64,000 nucleotides of DNA, taken from positions 98,121 through 162,120 of the forward strand of contig NZ_RXLQ01000001.1 in assembly GCF_003953935.1 (NCBI RefSeq), read 5' to 3'. The notes beneath the pieces are model-generated. The model was not told where the DNA came from, ran no database searches, and saw only the letters and a list, made by a program, of their open reading frames with translations. Each line of letters starts with the position of its first letter. Position 1 is the stretch's first letter. This document shows positions 1 through 7,931 of the stretch, piece by piece. This DNA is from Massilia atriviolacea. Its GTDB lineage: Bacteria > Pseudomonadota > Gammaproteobacteria > Burkholderiales > Burkholderiaceae_D. Both the position numbers and the translations under genes were made by a program.

Positions 1-16
1 TCTGAGCTACAGCCGC
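1..16 (-). tRNA. 5' end of a tRNA gene cut by the window edge
   Basis: The reverse complement reads GCGGCTGTAGCTCAGA, which is the acceptor-stem 5' strand and the start of the D arm. It matches the two complete tRNA-Arg genes downstream up to the D loop and then differs (AGA instead of AGC). It is therefore a third member of the array, probably a diverged Arg copy or another tRNA sharing this acceptor stem. The anticodon lies outside the window. Confidence 0.7.
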
Positions 17-105
17 GTATGCAAAGATTATAGCAGCATGTTCGCACTTTACCAAATCTTCTTACCGCTTTCTCCCATGGCCGCCGAACAAGCAAACCGT
101 CGAGC

Positions 106-142
106 AAAGAAAAAGGGCCTGAAGATTTCTCTTCAGGCCCTT
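106..142 (-). terminator. Rho-independent terminator after the first complete tRNA-Arg
   Basis: On the minus strand a hairpin (arms GGGCCTGAAG and CTTCAGGCCC, 6-nt loop) is followed by a run rich in T (plus-strand aaagaaaaa). It starts 15 bases after the 3' CCA of the tRNA at 157-233 and separates it from the partial tRNA at the window edge. Confidence 0.85.
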
Positions 143-156
143 CGTCCTACGAATTG

Positions 157-233
157 TGGTGCGGCTGGCAGGAATTGAACCCACGACCCCTTGGTTCGTA
201 GCCAAGTACTCTATCCAGCTGAGCTACAGCCGC
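157..233 (-). tRNA. tRNA-Arg (ACG)
   Basis: A 77-nt cloverleaf on the minus strand. The acceptor is GCGGCTG paired with CAGCCGC, the anticodon loop CTACGAA presents ACG, the T arm is GTGGGTTCAATTCC, and the CCA end is encoded. ACG is normally read as ICG after A34 deamination by TadA and decodes CGU, CGC and CGA. The gene is identical, by eye, to the copy at 376-452. Confidence 0.95.
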
Positions 234-322
234 TTAAGCAAACATTATAGCAGCGCATTCTGACTTTACCAAATCTTCTTGCGGCTATCTTTTAAAAACA
301 CCGAACAAGCAAACAGCAGGGC

Positions 323-360
323 AAAAGAAAAAGGGCCTTTGAATTTCTTCAAAGGCCCTT
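323..360 (-). terminator. Rho-independent terminator between the two tRNA-Arg genes
   Basis: Minus-strand hairpin with 11-bp arms (GGGCCTTTGAA and TTCAAAGGCCC, 4-nt loop) followed by a T-rich tract. It has the same plan as the terminator at 106-142 but different stem bases, so the tRNA plus terminator unit seems duplicated, with compensatory change keeping the stem paired. Confidence 0.85.
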
Positions 361-375
361 CGTCCTTACGAATTT

Positions 376-452
376 TGGTGCGGCTGGCAGGAATTGAACC
401 CACGACCCCTTGGTTCGTAGCCAAGTACTCTATCCAGCTGAGCTACAGCCGC
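376..452 (-). tRNA. tRNA-Arg (ACG), second copy
   Basis: Same 77-nt sequence as 157-233: anticodon ACG in loop CTACGAA, encoded CCA. The flanks are also similar (gcttaagca on the 5' side, a terminator on the 3' side), which points to tandem duplication of the whole unit. Each copy has its own terminator, so each probably has its own promoter; the upstream sequence at 453-686 is AT-richer than the genes. Confidence 0.95.
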
Positions 453-686
453 TTAAGCAACGATTATAGCAGCTTCACTTTGTTTTCGGAACCCTTGATT
501 TGCTGGCGCCATCCACTTTGTGTTTCTACTACTCTTCGGATCGCTTGCATTTCCGAAGAAGGCGCTATTGTAGTGGCGCCTCCGCCGTTTGTCCAGAGCG
601 GAAACAGGCGGCGCACCTCAGCAAGTAATTTTCACCCCCGCCCGGGCATCTGTTAGATTACTCCTATTGCTGCGTGGAATGCCCCC

Positions 687-3600
687 ATGATGCTTCGATT
701 GACGACCCGACCGATCGCGATGCTGTCCCGGCTGGCCCTCGCCTGGCTGCTGGGCATGGCCTGCGTCGGCGCGGCGCTGGCCGCCCCGGTGCGCAGCCTG
801 CGCTTCGAACATATCGGGCTGGAGCAGGGCTTGTCGCAGGAAACCGTGCAGACCATCCTGCAGGACCGCCAGGGTTTCATGTGGCTGGGGACCCAGGCGG
901 GCCTGAACCGCTACGACGGCTACCGCATGACCGTCTTCAAGAACGATCCGGCCGACCCGGACAGCATCGCCGATAACTACATCTCCGCCTCGTTCGAGGA
1001 CGAGCAGGGCCGCCTGTGGTTCGGCACCAAGGGAGGCCTGATCCGCTACGAACGCGGCACCCGCAAATTCATCCGCTACGCCACCGGCGACATGAACAAC
1101 CGCGTGGTCTCGGCCATCGTCGCCGACGGCAGCGGCGGCCTGTGGCTGGCCAGCGGCGAAGGACTCAAGCGCTTCGATCCGGCCAGCGCCCGCTTTGAGA
1201 CCCTGCGCCACGACCCAGGCGATGCCACAAGCCTCTCCGACGACCGCGTCAACGCACTGGCACGCGATACCGATGGCAGCCTGTGGGTGGCGACCGCGCG
1301 CGGCCTGGACCGGCTCGCGCCAGGCGCGCGTAGCTTCGAACGGTTTGTCATCACCCCGGGCGGCGACGCGCGCCGCAACCAGGTGCTGTCGCTCGCGTTC
1401 GGGGCCAGGCGCACCTTATGGATCGGCACCGGCGGCGGGCTCGAAGCGTGGCAGCTGGGCGGGCCGCAGCCGGTCCGGCGCCAGCCTGGCGCGGCCGATG
1501 GCATCGGCCCGGTGCGCGTGCAATCGCTGTACCACGACCCCAAGGGCAACCTGTGGGTCGGCACCGAACTCGATGGCCTGTTCTGGCGCGATCCCGCCAG
1601 CGGCAGGTTTGTGAGCTACCGCCACCAGCCGCTCGACCGCCATTCGCTGTCCGACAACCGCGTCGCGGCCACCTTCCTCGACCGCAGCGGGACCCTGTGG
1701 GTGGGCAGCTGGTTCGGCGGCGTGAACCGGGTCGACATCGCCAGCGGCGGCTTTAACCGCCTCGCGCACGTGCCGGACGATCCGGCCAGCCTGAGTTCCA
1801 ACAAGATCCGCGCCCTGGCGCCCGACCCCGACGGCGCGCTGTGGCTCGGCACCACCGGCGGTGGCGTCAACAAGGTCGATGTGGCCAGCGGCGCGGTAAC
1901 GCGCATGCGGCAGGGCGAGCTGGTGACGGCGCTGGCGGCCGGCGCGGACCGGGTCTGGGTCGGCACGCCTACCGGCCTGTCGTCGATGAATAAACAGGGA
2001 GGGGATGTCACGCCGCTGGCGCTGGGCGGCGACGCCAACGCCTCGTACATCCAGCGCCTGCTGATCGACCGTGCCGGCAAGCTGTGGATACTCACGCGCG
2101 GCGGCGTGATGCGCCATGACCCGGCCAGCGGCAACCGGATCGGCTGGCGCCACGATCCGCACAATCCGCACAGCCTGGGCGAGAACCACGGCTTTGCGAT
2201 GGTCGAGGACCGGCGCGGGATCATCTGGGTCGGTACCGACAACGGACTCGAACGGCTCGATCCGGCCACCAGCCGCTTTACCCACTATCGCTACGACCCC
2301 GCCGATGCGTCCAGCCTGCGCCACAGCCGCATTTATTATCTGTTCGAGTCGCGCGCCGGGCAGCTGTGGGTCGGCACCGCCGGCGGCCTGCACCGGCTCG
2401 ATCCCGGGACCGACGGCAAGGTGCGCTTCCGCTTCTTCGCGCTCAACGGCGCGGAGGCGTCGGACCCGATCGGCGGCATCCTGGAGGACGATGCCGGCAT
2501 GCTGTGGGTGAGCAGCACCGCCGGCCTGGCGCGGCTCGACCCGTCCACCGGCCAGGTCAAGCGCTACACCGCCAGGGATGGCCTGACCGACGGTTCGTAC
2601 TTTGTCGGCGCGGCTGCGCGCACCCGTGACGGCAGCCTGCACTTCGGCGGCATCAGCGGCCTGACGTCCTTCCGTCCCGAGGCGATCCGAGACAATCCCT
2701 ATCCGCCGGCGGTCGTGATCACCGACTTCCTGGTCTTCAACCGCCCGTTGCGCGCCGTTCCGCAGCGCGATGGCGCAGGGCTGACCGGCGCCATCGAGGA
2801 CGCGCGCCAGATCACGCTGTCGCACCGCGATTCGGTGCTGTCGCTGGAATTCGCGGCCCTGCATTTTGCCGATCCCCGGCGCAATAGCTACCAGTACCAG
2901 CTGGAAGGCTTCGACCTGGGATGGGTCAGCACCGATGCCGGCAAGCGCTTCGCCACGTATACCAATCTCGATCCGGGACGGTATGTGTTCCAGGTCAGGG
3001 CCAGCAACAAGGACGGCGTGTGGAACGAGACCCCCACGACCCTGGCGATCACGATCACTCCACCGGTCTGGAAGACCTGGTGGTTCCGCCTTGCGCTGGC
3101 GCTCGTCGTGCTGGGCGCGGCGTATGCGCTGATGCGCCTGCGCGTGCGCGCGCTGGTGCAGCAGAAGTCCCTGCTGGAGCGGCAGGTGGGCTCGCGCACG
3201 GCGGAGCTGCAACTGCAAAAGGAATCGGTGGAACGCCAGAAGGCGGAAGTCGAACAGGCGCACCGCAACATCGCGCTCCTGAGCGATATCGGCCGCAAGC
3301 TGACCGCCAAGCTCGATAGCGAGTCGATCATGCTGATGCTGTACGCGCATGTGAATGAGCTGATGGATGCGAGCGTGTTCGGCATCGGCCTGTACCGGCC
3401 GGATCGCGCCAGCATCGATTATCCGTTCGCGATCGAGGGCGGCAAGCGCTATTCGCCGTATTCGCGCAGCATGGACGACCCGAACCAGCTGGCGGTGTGG
3501 TGCATCGTCAACGAGAGCGATGTGTTCATCAATAACCTGGAGCGCGAGTACCGCAGCTATATCAGCGACCTGTCGCTCACGTCCAGCGAGGAGCATCTGG

Positions 3601-4574
3601 GCACGCTCGAAGATGGATCGCTGCCGACGCCACCGCGCTCGCTGCTGTATGTGCCGATCGCGGTCAACGGCCGCATGCTGGGCGTGGTGTCGGTGCACAG
3701 CTACGTGGAAAACGCCTACGAACGCATTCACCTCGACATGCTGCGCACGCTGGCGTCGTACGTGGGCGTGGCCTTCGATAATGCCGACGCCTACCGCCAG
3801 CTACAGAGCACCCAGGCGCAGCTGGTGGCCCAGGAGAAGCTGGCGGCACTGGGCTCGCTGGTGGCCGGCGTGGCGCACGAACTCAATACGCCGATCGGCA
3901 ACAGCCTGCTGATGGCCAGCACCTTGCAGGAAAAGACCGGCGACATCGCGCAAAAATTCGATGGCGCCACCATCCGCCGCTCCGAACTGAAAGTGTTCAT
4001 CGACGCCGCGCGCGAGGCGTCGGAACTGATCATGCGCAGCCTGTTCAACGCGGCCGACCTGCTCAACAGCTTCAAGCAGGTGGCGGTCGACCAGGCCAGT
4101 GCCCAGCGGCGCCGCTTCGACCTGGAGCAGGCGGCGCACGAAATCGTGGCCACCATGATGAACCAGGTGCGCAAGGCCGGCCACACGCTCACCTTGCAGG
4201 TAGAGGCCGGCGTCGAGATGGACAGCTATCCGGGGCCCTTCGGGCAGGTGATGATCAACCTGATTAATAACGCGCTGCTGCACGCCTTCGAAGGGCGCAT
4301 CGGCGGTGCGATCACGGTGACGGCCGCGCGCCACGGCGCCGAGCGGGTGCAGGTAGTGTTCCATGACGACGGCGTGGGCATCCCGGTCGAGCACCAGGTG
4401 CGTATTTTCGATCCGTTTTTCACGACCAAGATGGGGCAGGGCGGCTCGGGCCTGGGCCTGAACATCACGTACAACATCGTTACCTCGCTGCTGGAAGGGA
4501 GCATCCGGGTCGAGAGCGGCGCGGGTCGCGGCACCACCTTCTTCATCGACCTGCCGCTCAGGGTGGCAGCCTAG
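687..4574 (+). CDS. Hybrid propeller sensor histidine kinase (Reg_prop, Y_Y_Y, GAF, HisKA, HATPase)
   Basis: A 1295-residue membrane sensor kinase. After a signal peptide (about residues 1-33, ending ALA) come many two-component-regulator propeller repeats with the WxGT signature (about 35-680), a Y_Y_Y domain (about 730-795) and one membrane helix (about 798-818). A coiled coil and a GAF domain (about 875-1035) follow in the cytoplasm. The kinase core has the H-box AHELNTP with His1064, the N-box NLINNAL, DDGVGIP and GSGLGLN. Unlike many Bacteroidetes relatives it has no receiver or HTH domain, and no response regulator lies beside it, so it is an orphan kinase. The periplasmic ligand cannot be told from sequence; propeller kinases often sense sugars or oligosaccharides. 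ATG at 687 gives a proper signal peptide; ATG 720 is a possible shorter start. Confidence 0.9.
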   Translation: MMLRLTTRPIAMLSRLALAWLLGMACVGAALAAPVRSLRFEHIGLEQGLSQETVQTILQDRQGFMWLGTQAGLNRYDGYRMTVFKNDPADPDSIADNYISASFEDEQGRLWFGTKGGLIRYERGTRKFIRYATGDMNNRVVSAIVADGSGGLWLASGEGLKRFDPASARFETLRHDPGDATSLSDDRVNALARDTDGSLWVATARGLDRLAPGARSFERFVITPGGDARRNQVLSLAFGARRTLWIGTGGGLEAWQLGGPQPVRRQPGAADGIGPVRVQSLYHDPKGNLWVGTELDGLFWRDPASGRFVSYRHQPLDRHSLSDNRVAATFLDRSGTLWVGSWFGGVNRVDIASGGFNRLAHVPDDPASLSSNKIRALAPDPDGALWLGTTGGGVNKVDVASGAVTRMRQGELVTALAAGADRVWVGTPTGLSSMNKQGGDVTPLALGGDANASYIQRLLIDRAGKLWILTRGGVMRHDPASGNRIGWRHDPHNPHSLGENHGFAMVEDRRGIIWVGTDNGLERLDPATSRFTHYRYDPADASSLRHSRIYYLFESRAGQLWVGTAGGLHRLDPGTDGKVRFRFFALNGAEASDPIGGILEDDAGMLWVSSTAGLARLDPSTGQVKRYTARDGLTDGSYFVGAAARTRDGSLHFGGISGLTSFRPEAIRDNPYPPAVVITDFLVFNRPLRAVPQRDGAGLTGAIEDARQITLSHRDSVLSLEFAALHFADPRRNSYQYQLEGFDLGWVSTDAGKRFATYTNLDPGRYVFQVRASNKDGVWNETPTTLAITITPPVWKTWWFRLALALVVLGAAYALMRLRVRALVQQKSLLERQVGSRTAELQLQKESVERQKAEVEQAHRNIALLSDIGRKLTAKLDSESIMLMLYAHVNELMDASVFGIGLYRPDRASIDYPFAIEGGKRYSPYSRSMDDPNQLAVWCIVNESDVFINNLEREYRSYISDLSLTSSEEHLGTLEDGSLPTPPRSLLYVPIAVNGRMLGVVSVHSYVENAYERIHLDMLRTLASYVGVAFDNADAYRQLQSTQAQLVAQEKLAALGSLVAGVAHELNTPIGNSLLMASTLQEKTGDIAQKFDGATIRRSELKVFIDAAREASELIMRSLFNAADLLNSFKQVAVDQASAQRRRFDLEQAAHEIVATMMNQVRKAGHTLTLQVEAGVEMDSYPGPFGQVMINLINNALLHAFEGRIGGAITVTAARHGAERVQVVFHDDGVGIPVEHQVRIFDPFFTTKMGQGGSGLGLNITYNIVTSLLEGSIRVESGAGRGTTFFIDLPLRVAA

Positions 4575-4598
4575 AAGTCAACACGCACAAGGAGATGC

Positions 4599-5744
4599 AT
4601 GACCATCATCACCAACATCGAAGACCTGCGGGTACTGGCCCGCAAGCGCGTTCCGCGCATGTTCTACGACTACGCCGACGCCGGCTCGTGGACCGAATCG
4701 ACCTATCGCGCCAACAGCGACGATTTCGCGAAGATCAAGTTCCGCCAGCGGGTGGCGGTCAACCTGGTCGACCGCACGACCCGCAGCACGATGATCGGGC
4801 AGGAGGTGGCGATGCCGGTGGCGCTCGCGCCTACCGGCCTGACCGGCATGCAGCACGCCGACGGCGAAATCCTGGCCGCGCGCGCCGCCGAACGCTTCGG
4901 CGTGCCGTTCACGCTCTCGACCATGAGCATCTGCTCGATCGAGGATGTGGCGGCGCGCACCAGCAAGCCGTTCTGGTTCCAGCTGTATGTGATGAAGGAC
5001 CGGGCTTTCATCGAGCGCCTGATCGACCGCGCCAGGGCGGCGCGCTGCTCGGCGCTGGTGCTCACGCTCGACCTGCAGGTGCTGGGGCAGCGCCACAAGG
5101 ATCTGCGCAATGGCATGACGGCCCCGCCCAAGATGACGCTGGCGAACATCGTCAACCTGATGACCAAGCCGCGCTGGTGCATGGGCATCCTGCGCACGCC
5201 ACGGCGCGGATTCGGCAATATCGTCGGCCATGCGAGCGACGTGTCGGACATGTCCTCCCTGTCGGCGTGGACCTCGCAGCAGTTCGACCCGGCGCTGTCG
5301 TGGGCCGATGTGGAGTGGATCAAGCGGCGCTGGGGCGGAAAGCTGATCATCAAGGGCATCATGGACGCGGAGGATGCGCGCCTGGCGCGCGATTCCGGCG
5401 CCGACGCGCTGATCGTGTCGAACCATGGCGGACGCCAGCTCGATGGCGCGCAGTCGAGCATTGGCGCGCTGCCGGCCATCGTGGAGGCGGTGGGCAAGCG
5501 CATCGAGGTGCATATGGATGGCGGGGTGCGCTCGGGGCAGGATGTGATCCGCGCGCTGGCCCTTGGCGCCAAGGGCGTGTACATCGGCCGGCCCTTCCTC
5601 TATGGCCTCGGTGCGATGGGCGAGCAGGGTGTCACCAGGTGCCTGGAGATCATCCGCAACGAGCTCGATCTGACGATGGCGTTTTGCGGCCTGCGCGATG
5701 TGAACGACGTGGACAGGAACATCCTGCTCCCCGGGACGTTCTAG
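4599..5744 (+). CDS. lldD: FMN-dependent alpha-hydroxy-acid dehydrogenase, L-lactate dehydrogenase type
   Basis: A 381-residue TIM-barrel flavoprotein of the LldD / glycolate oxidase family, which oxidises L-2-hydroxy acids (probably L-lactate to pyruvate) and passes electrons to the quinone pool. Family marks are visible: the N-terminal RMFYDYADAGSW, VALAPTG, the WFQLYVMKDR segment, and the active-site SNHGGRQLD with catalytic base His276 (E. coli LldD uses His275). GGVRSGQDV and IGRPFLYGLG bind the FMN phosphate. RBS AAGGAG lies just before the ATG. Length matches the family. It faces a D-2-hydroxyacid dehydrogenase gene and the two stop codons overlap. Confidence 0.9.
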   Translation: MTIITNIEDLRVLARKRVPRMFYDYADAGSWTESTYRANSDDFAKIKFRQRVAVNLVDRTTRSTMIGQEVAMPVALAPTGLTGMQHADGEILAARAAERFGVPFTLSTMSICSIEDVAARTSKPFWFQLYVMKDRAFIERLIDRARAARCSALVLTLDLQVLGQRHKDLRNGMTAPPKMTLANIVNLMTKPRWCMGILRTPRRGFGNIVGHASDVSDMSSLSAWTSQQFDPALSWADVEWIKRRWGGKLIIKGIMDAEDARLARDSGADALIVSNHGGRQLDGAQSSIGALPAIVEAVGKRIEVHMDGGVRSGQDVIRALALGAKGVYIGRPFLYGLGAMGEQGVTRCLEIIRNELDLTMAFCGLRDVNDVDRNILLPGTF

Positions 5745-6685
5745 AGGACGTTGCGCGGCTGGCCGGCGTCGAAGGCTTCCACGTTATCGATCAGCATGTC
5801 GGCCAGGGTCTGCATGGCGCCGGCACTGGCCCAGGCCACATGGGGCGTCAGGATGAAGTTCGGCAGCCGCAGCGCCAGCAGCGGGTTGTCCGGTGCGGGC
5901 GGCTCCTCGCTCAAAACGTCGAAGCCGGCCCCGCCGAGCGTGCCGTCGCTCAGCGCGGCCGCCAGCGCCGCCTCGTCCACCAGGCCGCCGCGCGCGGTGT
6001 TGATCAGGAGCGCGCCGCGCTTCATGCGGGCCAGCTCGCGCGCGCCGATCATGTTGGCCGTTCGCGCGGTCAACGGCAGGTGCAGGCTGACCACGTCGCA
6101 GGTCGCCAGCAGCTCGTCGAGCGTGACCACATCGACATCCGGGTCGTCCACCGGCGAGCGCGATACCACGCTCACACGCATCCCGAAAGCGCGCCCGAGC
6201 AGCGCCACCTTCTTGCCCAGCGCGCCGTAGCCGACGATGCCGAGCCGGCTGCCGGCCAGGTCGCCGATGGGATGATCGAGCAGGCAGAATCGGGACGACG
6301 CCTGCCAGCGACCCGCATCCACATCCGCGCAATACGCCTTCAGCTTGCGCCGCAGGGCGAGAATGAGGCCGATACAGTGCTCCGGCACCGACACCAGCGA
6401 GTAATTGCGGATGTTCGAGACCACGATGCCGCGCGCGCGGCAGGCGTCGAGATCGACGTTGTCGGTGCCGGTCGCCGCCACCGCCACCATCTTCAGCTCC
6501 GGCAGCTGTGCGATGTCGGCCGCGCGCAGCGGCACCTTGTTGGTGATCGCAATGGTGGCGCCACGCAGGCGTTCGACCACCTGGCCGGCGCTTGTCGCGC
6601 CATGTTCGCGCCAGGTGTGTTCGAAACCGGGGCGGCGCACGTCGGCCATCAGGCTGTCGCGGTCGAGGAAGACGATGCTGTGCAT
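5741..6685 (-). CDS. NAD(P)-dependent D-2-hydroxyacid dehydrogenase
   Basis: A 314-residue member of the D-isomer-specific 2-hydroxyacid dehydrogenases (glycerate/hydroxypyruvate reductase type). The substrate domain holds VAATGTDNVDL. The Rossmann domain has the GIVGYGALG loop, then INTARGGLVDE with the catalytic Arg, a Glu in LSEEPPA, and the general-acid His in TPHVAW. It reduces a 2-keto acid to a D-hydroxy acid or runs in reverse; the substrate is not readable. It starts 1 bp after the LysR gene at 6687-7604 and forms an operon with it. The neighbouring lldD handles L-2-hydroxy acids, so both may serve 2-hydroxy-acid metabolism. Its stop shares CTA with the lldD stop on the other strand. 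Confidence 0.87.
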   Translation of the reverse strand: MHSIVFLDRDSLMADVRRPGFEHTWREHGATSAGQVVERLRGATIAITNKVPLRAADIAQLPELKMVAVAATGTDNVDLDACRARGIVVSNIRNYSLVSVPEHCIGLILALRRKLKAYCADVDAGRWQASSRFCLLDHPIGDLAGSRLGIVGYGALGKKVALLGRAFGMRVSVVSRSPVDDPDVDVVTLDELLATCDVVSLHLPLTARTANMIGARELARMKRGALLINTARGGLVDEAALAAALSDGTLGGAGFDVLSEEPPAPDNPLLALRLPNFILTPHVAWASAGAMQTLADMLIDNVEAFDAGQPRNVL

Positions 6686-6686
6686 A

Positions 6687-7604
6687 TCAGGGCCTTTGCA
6701 GTTGCAGGAACGGATGGGTGAGGAACAGGTCGGCGACCCATTCGACGAAAACGCGCACCTTGGCCGACAGGTGGCGGTTCTGTGGGTAGACCACGTTGAT
6801 CGGCAGCGGGGTGCTGGTCCAGTCGGGGAGCACGATTTCGAGCTTGCCGGCGGCGACCATCTGGTCGACCATGAAGCTCGACATCTGCATCAGCCCGAGC
6901 CCCTGCATGCCGGCCGTCAGGTAGGCGGTGGAGTCGTTCACCGCCAGGCAGGCCGGCGCCGCGATGTTGATCACTTCATCGCCGCGGATGAAGTCCCAGT
7001 CGTAGATCTTGCCGGTCTTGGTGGAGAAGTAGTTGATGCAGCGGTGGCTGGACAGGTCGTTCGGGTGGGTGGGCCGCCCGTGCTGGTTCAGGTAGCCCGG
7101 GGTGGCGCAGGTGACGAAGTGCAGCACGCCGACGCGGCGCGCGATCAGCGCCGAATCGGGCAGGTTGCCGCCCCGGATGGCGCAGTCGACACCTTCTTCG
7201 ATCAGGTCCACGGGGCGGTCGCCGATCCCGAGATCGAGGCGGATGTCGGGATAGCGCACGAAAAAATCGGACAGCGCCGGCAGCAGGATGTCGTTGGCGA
7301 TCCCGCTCGATACGTCCACCCGCAGCCGCCCGCTCGGATTGGCGCGGTTGCGCGAGAGCGATTCCTCGGCTTCGCGCACGTCCGACAGAATGCGCAGGCA
7401 GCGCTCGTAATAGGCGGCGCCGTCGGCGGTGACGCTGACATGGCGTGTTGTGCGGTGCAGCAATTTGACTTCGAGCGCCTGTTCGAGTCCCTGGACCAGG
7501 GTCGAGACGGTCGCCTTGGGCAGCTGCATGCTTTCCGCCGCGCGCGTAAAGCCGCCGGCGTCGACCACCTGCACAAACACTTCCATGGCTTGTAATTTAT
7601 TCAT
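6687..7604 (-). CDS. LysR-family transcriptional regulator
   Basis: A 305-residue LTTR. The winged helix-turn-helix is at about residues 3-62 (GGFTRAAESMQLPKATVSTLVQGLE, with LLHRTTRHV in the wing), followed by the two-lobed effector domain. It is the first gene of a two-gene operon with the 2-hydroxyacid dehydrogenase and is divergent from the RND efflux operon. A perfect inverted repeat (ATTGTTCA n6 TGAACAAT) sits just upstream of its start, as expected for an autoregulating LTTR. Burkholderia CeoR/BpeT and Pseudomonas MexT are LysR proteins controlling the same type of pump, so this one may control the pump as well as the dehydrogenase. That role is inference. Confidence 0.88.
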   Translation of the reverse strand: MNKLQAMEVFVQVVDAGGFTRAAESMQLPKATVSTLVQGLEQALEVKLLHRTTRHVSVTADGAAYYERCLRILSDVREAEESLSRNRANPSGRLRVDVSSGIANDILLPALSDFFVRYPDIRLDLGIGDRPVDLIEEGVDCAIRGGNLPDSALIARRVGVLHFVTCATPGYLNQHGRPTHPNDLSSHRCINYFSTKTGKIYDWDFIRGDEVINIAAPACLAVNDSTAYLTAGMQGLGLMQMSSFMVDQMVAAGKLEIVLPDWTSTPLPINVVYPQNRHLSAKVRVFVEWVADLFLTHPFLQLQRP

Positions 7605-7614
7605 ATATCTCCGT

Positions 7615-7636
7615 ATTGTTCAGAAAGTTGAACAAT
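7615..7636. promoter_or_regulatory. Inverted repeat, likely LysR operator
   Basis: ATTGTTCA-GAAAGT-TGAACAAT is a perfect 8-bp inverted repeat with a 6-bp spacer. It is 10 bp upstream of the LysR start and about 100 bp upstream of the first gene of the efflux operon. LTTR boxes are imperfect palindromes of this size in divergent promoters. The position fits repression of lysR and activation of the rightward operon. Confidence 0.6.
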
Positions 7637-7736
7637 CAATTCGCTCTTGCCCTCTTTATCAGATTGTAGATCAAGTTTAAAGTGCTCGTACTGCATCAAA
7701 GGATGTCGGGACAACGGGAAGGAAAGGGCTACTATT

Positions 7737-7931
7737 ATGCGTTATCAAAAAGCAATCATGATGATCGTGACAATCGCGATGGCGATGCTGACGCTGACGG
7801 GTACCGCCTTGTCCGACCGCTTCCCGCAGGCGGCAAGTGCCGAGAGCATCGGTTTTGATGCACTCGCACATGACCTGTTCGGCACCGCGCTGGTGGCCGA
7901 TGGCGAAGAAGAACTGGCGGAGGCGCCATGA
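7737..7931 (+). CDS. 64-residue exported peptide at the head of the efflux operon
   Basis: I do not recognise a family. The start at 7737 is chosen because a purine-rich RBS (GGAAAGGG) lies before it and it gives a clean signal peptide (MRYQKAIMM, then a hydrophobic run to about residue 25, with a likely cleavage near the ALS or AASA segment). A longer in-frame start at 7647 would add a cysteine-containing, non-hydrophobic extension. The mature part is short and acidic (DGEEELAEAP). The stop overlaps the next start (ATGA), so it is translationally coupled to the hydrolase-like gene. Confidence 0.65.
   Translation: MRYQKAIMMIVTIAMAMLTLTGTALSDRFPQAASAESIGFDALAHDLFGTALVADGEEELAEAP

Noticed and set aside
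279-656. 125-codon ORF over the second tRNA-Arg
   Set aside because: It crosses a tRNA gene and a terminator, has no RBS and no similarity to a known protein type.
1416-3731. 771-codon minus-strand ORF opposite the sensor kinase
   Set aside because: Shadow of the GC-rich kinase gene; no start signal or recognisable domain.
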